From: Maribacter sp.
GTDB taxonomy: Bacteria > Bacteroidota > Bacteroidia > Flavobacteriales > Flavobacteriaceae
Length of the DNA: 7,092 nt
NCBI GenBank assembly: GCA_003232155.1
Contig: QILY01000088.1
Location: 1 to 7,092 of the forward strand
Direction of reading: 5' to 3'
Part shown: positions 1-6,427 of the stretch, piece by piece
How positions within the stretch are numbered: position 1 is the stretch's first letter
Layout: each line of letters begins with the position of its first letter
Program-made: the position numbers and the translations under genes
The notes under the pieces: model-generated
The model's input: the letters and a program-made list of their open reading frames with translations, nothing else
Told to the model about the DNA's origin: nothing
Database searches by the model: none

Positions 1-606
1 ACCTTTTTTCAAAGAAAAGACTACAATACCGCTGCATATCAATTTGAGCGCTTTATAAAGTCATACCCCAAAAGTGATAAAGTGGCAGAAGCTTCGTTCA
101 TAGGTGCAAAAAGCCATTATAAGCTTTCACCAGATTATTCATTAGATCAAACTGATACTGATAAAGCATTGGCAAGATTGCAAATCTTTATAAATACATA
201 CCCTGATTCTGAATTTTTTAGTGAAGCCAATACAATGGCTAAAGAATTAACTACTAAAAAGGAACGCAAGGCTTTTGAAATTGCCAAACAGTTTACAAAG
301 CTTGGTGAATTTTATTCTTTAGATTACTCAAAGTCGGCGATAACTTCTTTCGATAATTTTATTTCTGATTATCCAGGTTCAATATATTTTGAAGAGGTGT
401 ATTATAGAAGGCTAATGGCAGCTACTAATTTAGCTTTTAACAGTTTTGATAGAGTTAAGAAAGAAAGGTTAAATAATGCTAAAGATGCTTATAAACTATT
501 GAAAAAGAAATTTCCAGATACCCAATATGCCCAAAAGGTTGATAGTATGATGGAAAAAATAGAAAAAGAATTACAGAATTATACAGATACCACAGAAACA
601 AAATAA
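1..606 (+). CDS. bamD: Outer membrane protein assembly factor BamD, 3' part (5' end outside window)
   Basis: The frame is open from base 1 to the TAA at 604-606 (201 codons), so the ATG/GTG codons inside it are internal. The missing N-terminus should hold the lipoprotein signal peptide and the first TPR units. The visible part is helical and TPR-like: YQFERFIKSYPKSD, EASFIGAKSHYKLSP, LDQTDTDKALARLQIFINTYPDSEF and, further on, ITSFDNFISDYPGS repeat the pattern of an amphipathic helix ending in a 'YP.S' turn typical of the BamD/YfiO family. BamD is an outer-membrane lipoprotein on the periplasmic side that works with BamA to fold beta-barrel proteins. The C-terminus is charged and lysine-rich, ending in TDTTETK. 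An rpoZ-like gene follows after 13 nt, and this order is common in Flavobacteriia. Family assignment is from recognition of the sequence pattern and the gene context. Confidence 0.9.
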   Translation, partial: TFFQRKDYNTAAYQFERFIKSYPKSDKVAEASFIGAKSHYKLSPDYSLDQTDTDKALARLQIFINTYPDSEFFSEANTMAKELTTKKERKAFEIAKQFTKLGEFYSLDYSKSAITSFDNFISDYPGSIYFEEVYYRRLMAATNLAFNSFDRVKKERLNNAKDAYKLLKKKFPDTQYAQKVDSMMEKIEKELQNYTDTTETK

Positions 607-619
607 AATAGTTGTCATT

Positions 620-952
620 ATGAACATGAACGATTTAAAAAACTCAAAAGCACCTGTTTCAACAAAAACCATTAATAAAAATGAGTTTGATGCACCAACG
701 GGTAATATATACGAGGCTATATCAATAACTGCTAAAAGAGCTGTACAGATAAACTCTGAAATCAAGAAAGAACTTTTAGAAAAGTTAGAAGAGTTTGCTA
801 CCTATAGCGATAGTCTTGAAGAAGTTTTTGAGAACAAAGAACAGATTGAAGTATCTAAGTTCTACGAAAAATTACCTAAACCACACGCTTTAGCTGTTGA
901 AGAATGGTTGATGGACAAAATATACCACAGAAATATAGAGAAAGACGCTTAA
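620..952 (+). CDS. rpoZ: RNA polymerase omega-like subunit (Bacteroidota RpoZ/Rpb6 type)
   Basis: This 110-residue protein matches the small conserved flavobacterial protein annotated as DNA-directed RNA polymerase subunit omega. The diagnostic stretch is the PTGNIYEAISITAKRAVQIN segment (about residues 26-45), where omega/Rpb6 proteins have the 'YE.V.I.AKRA..I' core that clamps the beta' subunit. It is followed by an acidic helical region (EEFATYSDSLEEVFENKEQ) and a conserved C-terminal patch (FYEKLPKPHALAVEEWL) that is a Bacteroidota extension absent from E. coli omega. Two ATG codons (620 and 626) could start it, and no Shine-Dalgarno site separates them. The first is used here. It sits 13 nt after bamD and 3 nt before coaBC, so it is probably co-transcribed with both. 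The role in polymerase assembly is inferred from the family. Confidence 0.85.
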   Translation: MNMNDLKNSKAPVSTKTINKNEFDAPTGNIYEAISITAKRAVQINSEIKKELLEKLEEFATYSDSLEEVFENKEQIEVSKFYEKLPKPHALAVEEWLMDKIYHRNIEKDA

Positions 953-955
953 ACC

Positions 956-2161
956 ATGTTGAGCGGTAAAAATATCCTTATAGGAATTTCAGGAGGAATT
1001 GCTGCATACAAAACAACCTTTCTTGTTCGGTTATTGATAAAAGCTGGTGCTAATGTTAAAGTGATTTTAACAGAAAGTGCCAGCTCTTTTGTTTCTCCAC
1101 TTACCCTTGCTACACTTTCTAAAAACCCCGTACTTTCTTCATTTGTAAAAGAAGAAAATGATACGGTCGATTGGAACAATCATGTAGAATTAGGTCTATG
1201 GGCCGATATTATGCTCATTGCTCCCGCTACAGCCAATACCTTGTCTAAAATGGTGAATGGTACTAGCGATAATTTATTGTTAGCGACCTATCTTTCTGCA
1301 AAATGTAAAGTTTTCTTTGCCCCGGCGATGGATTTGGATATGTACCAACACCCATCTTCAAAAGCTTCGTTTGAAAAATTACGATCGTATGGTAATATTA
1401 TGATTCCGGCCACTTCAGGTGAATTGGCAAGCGGACTTCATGGCGAAGGTAGAATGGCAGAACCTGAAGATATTATCGGTTTTATTAAGAAGCATTTATC
1501 CGAAGGGCTTCCCCTAAAAGGAAAAAAAGTTTTGATTACTGCCGGACCTACTTATGAAGCTATTGACCCAGTTAGATTTATAGGTAATCATTCATCAGGC
1601 TTAATGGGGTTTGAATTGGCTAAATCTGCCGCTAATCTGGGTGCAGAGGTCATTTTAATTTCGGGACCATCCCATATAAGTATTGATCATGATCTAGTTA
1701 CACTTATAAAAGTAGTTTCTGCCGATGAAATGTATGCTGCCGTTCATATACATTATAAAACCATTGATATTGCTATTTGTGCTGCCGCAGTTGCAGATTA
1801 CAAACCCAAGACCGTAGCTGTCCAGAAAATCAAGAAAGTTTCGAATGAGTTATCTATCGAACTTATTAAGAACAAAGACATCCTTTTTTCTTTAGGGGAA
1901 CAAAAGAAGAACCAATATTTGGTGGGTTTTGCCCTAGAGACCGAAAATGAGATAGAAAACGCCAAAGGAAAGCTCAAGAGAAAAAATTTAGATGCCATAG
2001 TACTCAACTCTTTGAACGATACTGGGGCCGGTTTTGGAAAGTTGACCAATAAAATTACCTTTATAGATAAGAATTCGAACATTAAAACGTTTGATTTAAA
2101 AACTAAGGTGGCAGTTGCTGCTGATATTTTATCAGAAATCATAACTAGAATCCATGCGTAA
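956..2161 (+). CDS. coaBC: Bifunctional CoaBC: phosphopantothenoylcysteine decarboxylase / phosphopantothenate-cysteine ligase
   Basis: This full-length 401-residue cytosolic enzyme makes 4'-phosphopantetheine for coenzyme A. CoaB joins cysteine to 4'-phosphopantothenate using CTP, and CoaC decarboxylates the product using FMN. The CoaC flavoprotein domain covers about residues 1-180: the GISGGIAAYK start, the NHVELG motif with the expected catalytic His76, APATANT at 89-95, PAMDLDMY at 123-130 and GEGRM at 163-167. The CoaB domain begins near residue 187 with LKGKKVLITAGPTYE, then FIGNHSSGLMG (Asn211, in the position of the acyl-cytidylate-binding Asn), AAAVADY at 276-282 and the KNKDIL loop at 305-310. 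Two CoaC positions differ from E. coli: Asp126 where E. coli has Asn125, and Ser159 where E. coli has Cys158. The start is 3 nt after rpoZ, and the last 8 nt overlap porD, implying translational coupling. Confidence 0.95.
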   Translation: MLSGKNILIGISGGIAAYKTTFLVRLLIKAGANVKVILTESASSFVSPLTLATLSKNPVLSSFVKEENDTVDWNNHVELGLWADIMLIAPATANTLSKMVNGTSDNLLLATYLSAKCKVFFAPAMDLDMYQHPSSKASFEKLRSYGNIMIPATSGELASGLHGEGRMAEPEDIIGFIKKHLSEGLPLKGKKVLITAGPTYEAIDPVRFIGNHSSGLMGFELAKSAANLGAEVILISGPSHISIDHDLVTLIKVVSADEMYAAVHIHYKTIDIAICAAAVADYKPKTVAVQKIKKVSNELSIELIKNKDILFSLGEQKKNQYLVGFALETENEIENAKGKLKRKNLDAIVLNSLNDTGAGFGKLTNKITFIDKNSNIKTFDLKTKVAVAADILSEIITRIHA

Positions 2162-3041
2162 CATTCTAATTGTCATTATATTCTTTGCATTTTCATTTGC
2201 TGTTACTGCTCAAGAATTTAATTGTGTAGTTACCGTGAACTCTGATCAGGTATCGCAGACCAATCAGCAGGTTTTCAAAACCTTGGAACGCTCTTTAAAT
2301 GATTTTGTAAACAAAAATAGGTGGACGAATAGAGTTTATAAGGAAAACGAGCGTATTAATGCCCAAATTTTCATTACCATTACTAAATTTGAATCAAATA
2401 GGTTTGATGGTAATATTCAAATACAGTCAGTACGGCCCGTTTTTAATACTTCATATGATACGCCTATTTTTATTTATAAAGACAATCAGTTTGCTTTTGA
2501 ATATGTTGAATTTCAGCCGTTGATATTTAATGAGAATGTTTTTGAATCTAATTTGATAAGCGTAATTTCTTACTACGCTTATATTATGTTGGGTTTAGAT
2601 GCCGATACTTTTTCTTTAGAAGGCGGGAAAGAATATTTTAAGACAGCCCAAAAGATCGTAACCCAAGCTCAAGGTAGTAATTCGCCGGGATGGAGCCAAA
2701 CAGGAGACCGAAACAGATTTGAATTGATAGATGATTTACTATCGAATACATATCGTGAATATCATGTGGCCATGTACAATTATCATAGAAAAGGCTTAGA
2801 TATTCTGGGAGATAATAATAGTACGGGTAAGCAAGTGATTGCTGGTACCATGAGATTGTTTGAAATTGTTCAAAAACGCCGTCCTAATGCTTTTTTGACA
2901 CAGATTTTCTTTGAGACCAAATCTGATGAGATTCAAAATGTATTTTCTGGTGGCCCTAAAGTAGATATTATAAAGTTGAAGGAAATGCTCAATAAGATAG
3001 CACCGTATTTTTCGAGTACTTGGAACGATATAAAATATTGA
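2154..3041 (+). CDS. porD: DUF4835 family exported protein (often annotated as type IX secretion protein PorD)
   Basis: This 295-residue protein has a clear Sec signal peptide: the MRN basic start, a hydrophobic run ILIVIIFFAFSFAV, then TAQEF with probable signal peptidase I cleavage after Ala19. The mature part begins with FNCVVTVNSDQVSQTN and continues with VFKTLERSLNDFVNKNRWT, FDGNIQIQSVRPVFNTSYDT and FISYYAY-like segments near residues 137-145. This is the pattern of the DUF4835 family that follows coaBC in many Flavobacteriia. Some databases name it PorD and link it to type IX secretion. I cannot verify that role from sequence, and no enzymatic motif is visible. It ends IAPYFSSTWNDIKY. 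The ATG at 2154 overlaps the coaBC stop (ATGCGTAA), so it is probably translated by reinitiation. In related genomes recN normally follows, but here about 3.4 kb intervenes. Confidence 0.85.
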   Translation: MRNILIVIIFFAFSFAVTAQEFNCVVTVNSDQVSQTNQQVFKTLERSLNDFVNKNRWTNRVYKENERINAQIFITITKFESNRFDGNIQIQSVRPVFNTSYDTPIFIYKDNQFAFEYVEFQPLIFNENVFESNLISVISYYAYIMLGLDADTFSLEGGKEYFKTAQKIVTQAQGSNSPGWSQTGDRNRFELIDDLLSNTYREYHVAMYNYHRKGLDILGDNNSTGKQVIAGTMRLFEIVQKRRPNAFLTQIFFETKSDEIQNVFSGGPKVDIIKLKEMLNKIAPYFSSTWNDIKY

Positions 3042-3093
3042 TTCTATAATTATTAAAAAAATCCAATTATCTTTTTATTGGTGCATTTGTTAT

Positions 3094-3111
3094 GTGAAAT
3101 AAAATTTTCAC
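3094..3111. repeat. Short inverted repeat upstream of the AraC-type regulator
   Basis: In the 113-bp gap between porD and the regulator gene, GTGAAA (3094-3099) and TTTCAC (3106-3111) form a perfect 6-bp inverted repeat with a 6-nt spacer, 43 bp before the regulator's ATG. It could be a regulatory site for this gene, but a 6-bp palindrome in AT-rich DNA is weak evidence. The gap must contain whatever promoter drives the regulator if it is not read through from porD. I see no convincing Bacteroidota -33/-7 pair and no strong terminator after porD. Confidence 0.25.
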
Positions 3112-3154
3112 CATTGCTTTATGGTTTAAATGATTATTTGGCGATATTCACATT

Positions 3155-4309
3155 ATGGATTTTGATTTGAACTACAATTTTTATAATACACTTATTTTTT
3201 CTGGAATTATTTATGGTTTGGTTTTCAGCTTTACTATTTTGAAAAACAAAAAGTATGCTTCTTTAGCTCGAAACTTTCTAATACTTACAGTTATATCTAT
3301 GACTCTAAGTAATTTGCAATATTGGCTAATAGACATAGGTTTTAGAGAGGAATTTAATATTCCGAAGGTTTATTACTTACAATTTGAACTACTGATTTTG
3401 CCATTTTTTTACCTTTTTGCAAGGAAATACCTAAAAAAAAGCATTACTATCAGAATTGCCTTATTAGTGATTTTTCCTTTTTTTATAGGAATGTTGTATC
3501 AAATATTAATGCATTTATATAAAATTGAAAAGCCGTTATTAACTACTTATAATTTAACAGCTGAAATTATCACTATATGTTTTTCACTACTGCTCATAAT
3601 TCTTGTTTTTATTGATGTTTTTCATTACGAAAATAAATCTAAACGCCATTTATTAAAAAACGTAAAAATTGAAACAAAGTGGTTGAAAAATACATTGATG
3701 ATAGGTGTAGCTGTATACGTTCTTTGGATTCTTGGAACTCAATTGTTTTATTTTAGTGATTTTAAGACCTTCAAATCGTATTATCCTTTATGGATTGGTA
3801 TTTCAATTATTATATATTGGATTGGTAATAGAGGAGTTGCTGAGTTAAGGATATTGAAAGAAAGACAAATTATCAGAAAAAAAATTGGCACGGTTCAAAG
3901 TCAAAATCACCTAGATGGGAAAACTTCGAGCAGTAAGCGAATTATCCTTTTTGAAAAAATTTTAAATGATATAAAACAGTACAGGTTGTATCTGGAACCT
4001 GATTTGTCATTGGATAAGGTTGCGGGTAGATATGATATTAGCAGTGGTTATTTATCTCAACTAATTAGTAAATATTCTAAAAATGGATTCAGTGACATGA
4101 TTAATAGTTTTAGGATAGAGTCTGCAAAACAAATGCTTTCGAATAATTCATATGATAGTTACACTATTGATTCGATAGCTTTGGAATCAGGTTTCAATAC
4201 TAAATCTAATTTTTATAGCGTTTTTAAAAAAAATAACAGGTTTGACCCCAAATCAATACAAAAAAAGTACAAAATCTTAATATATCTTAAAATTCAGGAT
4301 TTAATATAG
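3155..4309 (+). CDS. Membrane-anchored AraC-family transcriptional regulator (about 7 TM + C-terminal HTH)
   Basis: This 384-residue protein has two parts. Residues 1-225 are mostly hydrophobic, with about seven likely membrane segments (near 12-29, 40-60, 72-89, 97-121, 136-156, 181-200 and 209-224). A basic linker follows (ELRILKERQIIRKK, 230-243). Residues about 263-372 are an AraC-type double helix-turn-helix: LSLDKVAGRYDISSGYLSQL (284-303) is the first HTH, FSDMINSFRIESAKQML the linking helix, and IDSIALESGFNTKSNFYSVF (338-357) the second HTH. The usual closing 'G.SP..YR' is degenerate (NRFDPKSIQKKY). It should bind DNA at the inner face of the cytoplasmic membrane and respond to a signal sensed by the membrane part. 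The ligand is unknown. The gene is very AT-rich (13 G/C in 3181-3240, against 25 of 60 in coaBC at 1321-1380), suggesting transfer. It lies directly upstream of the lipoprotein pair and may control it, which is inference. Confidence 0.88.
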   Translation: MDFDLNYNFYNTLIFSGIIYGLVFSFTILKNKKYASLARNFLILTVISMTLSNLQYWLIDIGFREEFNIPKVYYLQFELLILPFFYLFARKYLKKSITIRIALLVIFPFFIGMLYQILMHLYKIEKPLLTTYNLTAEIITICFSLLLIILVFIDVFHYENKSKRHLLKNVKIETKWLKNTLMIGVAVYVLWILGTQLFYFSDFKTFKSYYPLWIGISIIIYWIGNRGVAELRILKERQIIRKKIGTVQSQNHLDGKTSSSKRIILFEKILNDIKQYRLYLEPDLSLDKVAGRYDISSGYLSQLISKYSKNGFSDMINSFRIESAKQMLSNNSYDSYTIDSIALESGFNTKSNFYSVFKKNNRFDPKSIQKKYKILIYLKIQDLI

Positions 4310-4447
4310 GAGTATTTATATTAGACTTGTAGGGTATTATATCTTGTTTGCATGATAGTTAATGTAAATGAGTGTGATAAAAAAAGATATTAACCTTATA
4401 AGATTTATTACAATGAAAAAAACCTAAGAGTATTTACCTTTTCTATT
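4310..4447 (+). promoter_or_regulatory. Leader region of the lipoprotein pair, with a broken ATG start and A7 tract
   Basis: This gap separates the regulator from the lipoprotein frame. At 4413 an ATG is followed by seven A residues and reads only Met-Lys-Lys-Thr-stop. The downstream lipoprotein frame is open from 4394 and reads through this spot as ..NEKNLRVFTFSILTLFYLSC. With eight A residues instead of seven, the ATG would join that frame and give MKKNLRVFTFSILTLFYLSC, a textbook lipoprotein signal peptide with Cys20 as the acylation site. The region therefore very probably holds the real start and signal-peptide coding sequence of the next gene. A promoter is expected between about 4310 and 4400, but I see no convincing -33/-7 pair. 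Confidence 0.6.
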
Positions 4448-5863
4448 TTGACTCTTTTTTATTTAAGTTGCGAGAACGAAACTTATCTATCTACTGAATA
4501 CGAAATAAGGATATTGGAAAATCAAGAATTAAACATCAATCCTTTTGTTTTAGAAGAAATCATGGCTTCGGATATTAAAGAAGTAGTTGCTGATATTAAT
4601 AAAAATATCGACGATTCAGATATTAAATGGTCAAAAGGGATTAGTGGTAAGAATAAATATTGGCTAGATAAAGACAACATGATTAAATTAAAAGATTCAA
4701 TAGGCAATAAAGTATTTTCCATTAACATACAGGTTGATGGTTATAAACAAAAGAGTATTTTTAATTTGATTAGAACAAAACGTAAAAAAGGTGATAGGAT
4801 AAAACCTTTTGTTATGGAGTACGAGTTTGAGAACCAACAAAAGTATGTCCAATACTTACTTAATGATTCTGCAAGCAAGGTTTTTGAAGGTATAGTTCAT
4901 ACCTATAGCTTAAAGGAATTTAAAAAAACTCTTGATTTCTCAAAAACAGGATCAGCTGCTTGCGGATCAGCTGCTACCAATTCAGGAACTAGTTCAGGTA
5001 ATTCAAGGAACAATACATCAAGTTCCACTCCAGGAAGACCTAGTGCCGGCACGACCTCTGGTTCGTATGCTTGGGCATCTATGGGTACTACGACCATGCC
5101 GTTAGGAAGTTCGACTGGAAACGGTGGAGGAGGAAGAGTTGAAGTAGGGGAAGGTTATTTTGGCAAACCACAAACGAACCAACAGAAAAATTCTTCTGTT
5201 TACGGTAAAAGCTCAGATTGCCCTAAAGGACGAGTTTTTATACCAATTAATCTTAAAATTCCTTGGAAGAAAATAGTAATAGAATCGGAAGGAGAAAAAA
5301 TAGATCCTAAAGAGGAATTGAAATGTTTTGATGAAAAGAAAAGCGGTAAAATAACTATATACGTTCGACAACCTACAGAAAATACGGAAAAGGTGATGGG
5401 TGAAAACCAAGTGGGTCATGTGTTCATTGGTTTAGAACAAAATGGTGTGAAAAAGCATTTCGGATTTTATCCTCCTAAAGGCGCTAGTGATTTGGGAGTT
5501 GGTGTTGGTTATACATATGATTCTGAACTTCGAGATAATAGTGAAAGCTTATTTCATGTTAGTATTTCGACGAATATTGATGCAACTCAAATGAAAAAGA
5601 TTTTGAACTATGCAAAAAATTATCCAAAAGAGTATCAATTACAAACATATGCTTGTACTGAGTTCGGTATAGAAATGGGTAATTTGGCTGGGCTGAACCT
5701 TCCGAAAACTACGGTTAAAGATTCCCAGACAGGTGGTTTATTATTTAAAGGTCGTTCTCCTGGGAAATTGGGTCAAGAAATACGGGCAATGAAGTCTGAT
5801 TCTAAAAATAAAGTTGTTAAAACAAAGGGTAAATCACCCGCTAAATCTAAGGAGAAATGTTAA
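4448..5863 (+). CDS. Multidomain lipoprotein with C-terminal permuted papain/NlpC-P60-like candidate domain; possible effector
   Basis: The uninterrupted frame runs from a TTG at 4448 (471 residues). That start leaves only seven residues before the lipobox Cys8, so the natural start is probably the ATG at 4413, out of frame by one base. Residues 9-165 form an N-terminal module of unknown function, rich in charged beta/helix segments. Residues about 167-235 are a Gly/Ser/Thr/Asn-rich linker containing a GSAAC/GSAAT tandem repeat. Residues about 255-450 form the C-terminal domain: VGHVFIGLEQ with His324, HFGFYPP (336-343), then YACTEFGIEMGN with Cys403. A His followed later by Cys in a 'C-T-x-F' context recalls circularly permuted papain-like folds (LRAT, PPPDE, some NlpC/P60). 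Catalysis is unproven. The tail is basic (KNKVVKTKGKSPAKSKEKC) and ends in Cys. The stop overlaps the next ATG by 7 nt. The architecture fits a toxin or cell-wall-active lipoprotein. It could equally be a surface lipoprotein of another role. Confidence 0.75.
   Translation: MTLFYLSCENETYLSTEYEIRILENQELNINPFVLEEIMASDIKEVVADINKNIDDSDIKWSKGISGKNKYWLDKDNMIKLKDSIGNKVFSINIQVDGYKQKSIFNLIRTKRKKGDRIKPFVMEYEFENQQKYVQYLLNDSASKVFEGIVHTYSLKEFKKTLDFSKTGSAACGSAATNSGTSSGNSRNNTSSSTPGRPSAGTTSGSYAWASMGTTTMPLGSSTGNGGGGRVEVGEGYFGKPQTNQQKNSSVYGKSSDCPKGRVFIPINLKIPWKKIVIESEGEKIDPKEELKCFDEKKSGKITIYVRQPTENTEKVMGENQVGHVFIGLEQNGVKKHFGFYPPKGASDLGVGVGYTYDSELRDNSESLFHVSISTNIDATQMKKILNYAKNYPKEYQLQTYACTEFGIEMGNLAGLNLPKTTVKDSQTGGLLFKGRSPGKLGQEIRAMKSDSKNKVVKTKGKSPAKSKEKC
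4949..4978 (+). repeat. Two tandem 15-bp units in the lipoprotein linker
   Basis: The 12-bp string GGATCAGCTGCT occurs at 4949-4960 and again at 4964-4975, giving two adjacent 15-bp units whose last three bases differ (TGC, then ACC). They encode GSAAC and GSAAT at the start of the low-complexity linker. The period is a multiple of three, so changes in copy number would alter linker length without breaking the frame. Confidence 0.85.
5849..5854 (+). promoter_or_regulatory. Ribosome binding site of the small lipoprotein gene
   Basis: AAGGAG lies inside the last codons of the upstream lipoprotein gene, two bases before the ATG at 5857. It is the only strong Shine-Dalgarno match beside a start in this window. 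The short spacing is not ideal, but the next in-frame ATG (5872) would remove the lysine from the signal-peptide n-region, so 5857 remains the better start. The arrangement suggests coupled translation of the two lipoproteins. Confidence 0.55.
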
Positions 5864-6351
5864 ACAAGCTAATGATTTTGATTTTTGTAGTTATTTCAAG
5901 TACAGGATGTTCTTTTTCTCAAGAGAATAAAGATAACCTTGCACTTGTGAAAGGGTTTTCTGAGGTAATGTTTGACACCACCGTAACTTCAGAAATGGTA
6001 GTTAGTAAGTATATGTTTGCCAATCAAAGTTCTGAAAATTTGGATAGTATGCGATTAAAAGCTGCCAAGCATATTGACGCAATTCGAAATGAGGTAGATG
6101 AAGAAAATGGTTGGTTGATGCCCGGGTTTAAGGTGGCAAATGAAAAGAGAAAGCAAATTGTATGGCTTCTTAATGTAGAACAGCTAAATAAGTTAGAATT
6201 AAATCTTTCTGAGGAACAAAAAAGAAATGTCTACGTATTATTGAATTCGGATAGAGATGAAATTCTACAATATTTTTATGTGGAAGATGGGAGTATAAAC
6301 TCATTCAGTTTACTTGTTAAAACTGGCAGTGCTTGGTTTTTTGTCTATTGA
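5857..6351 (+). CDS. Small predicted lipoprotein of unknown function; possible immunity partner
   Basis: This 164-residue protein has a type II signal peptide: MLNKLMILIFVVI, then the lipobox SSTGC with Cys18 as the probable acylated residue, followed by SFSQEN. The mature part (about 147 residues) is charged, with two helical stretches (SENLDSMRLKAAKHIDAIRN, then KVANEKRKQIVWLLNVEQLN). It ends in alternating hydrophobic residues (FYVEDGSINSFSLLVKTGSA, WFFVY) that look like beta strands. I do not recognise a named family. Its start overlaps the stop of the larger lipoprotein gene (ATGTTAA), so the two are almost certainly made together. A small periplasmic lipoprotein coupled to a larger protein with a possible peptidase/amidase fold is the layout of effector-immunity pairs. 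It could also be an accessory subunit. Role is inference; lipoprotein prediction is firm. Confidence 0.8.
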   Translation: MLNKLMILIFVVISSTGCSFSQENKDNLALVKGFSEVMFDTTVTSEMVVSKYMFANQSSENLDSMRLKAAKHIDAIRNEVDEENGWLMPGFKVANEKRKQIVWLLNVEQLNKLELNLSEEQKRNVYVLLNSDRDEILQYFYVEDGSINSFSLLVKTGSAWFFVY

Positions 6352-6370
6352 TTGAAGATTGGATGTAATT

Positions 6371-6407
6371 CAAAAAATCTCAACCAAAAATTGGTTGGGA
6401 TTTTTTG
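6371..6407 (+). terminator. Strong intrinsic terminator after the lipoprotein pair
   Basis: Arms 6371-6387 and 6391-6407 pair along 17 positions with one T-G wobble (6380 with 6398) and a three-base AAA loop (6388-6390). The GC-containing core is CTCAACCAA against TTGGTTGGG. The outer part pairs a run of A (6372-6377) with a run of T (6401-6406), giving the U-tract. Because both arms carry the A/T runs, it could act in either direction. It begins 20 nt after the stop at 6351 and lies before recN, so recN probably needs its own promoter in the 41 bases that follow. Confidence 0.88.
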
Positions 6408-6427
6408 TTAAATATAAATTACCTTTA

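Noticed and set aside
3063..3081. CCAAT...ATTGG hairpin after porD as a terminator
   Set aside because: There are only 5 bp with the T run in the loop, not after the stem.
4302..4323. TAATATA / TATATTA inverted repeat across the AraC-type gene stop, as a terminator
   Set aside because: The 7-bp stem is A/T only, has an 8-base loop and no following T-tract, so it would not be stable.
4448..4450. TTG as the true start of the large lipoprotein
   Set aside because: It leaves only seven residues before the lipobox Cys, with no basic n-region. The ATG at 4413 plus one base gives a complete signal peptide. The CDS is listed from 4448 only because that is the unbroken frame.
4903..5097. Minus-strand open frame inside the lipoprotein linker
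   Set aside because: It exists because the Gly/Ser/Thr-rich coding DNA has few stops on the other strand. It has no start context and no recognisable protein. Other minus-strand frames opposite coaBC, rpoZ and the lipoprotein are likewise shadows.
6391..6427. TTG (6395-6397) plus TACCTTTA (6420-6427) as the recN promoter
   Set aside because: The -7-like box is one base off consensus, but the -33-like TTG lies inside the terminator stem with a 22-base spacer. This is too weak to annotate.
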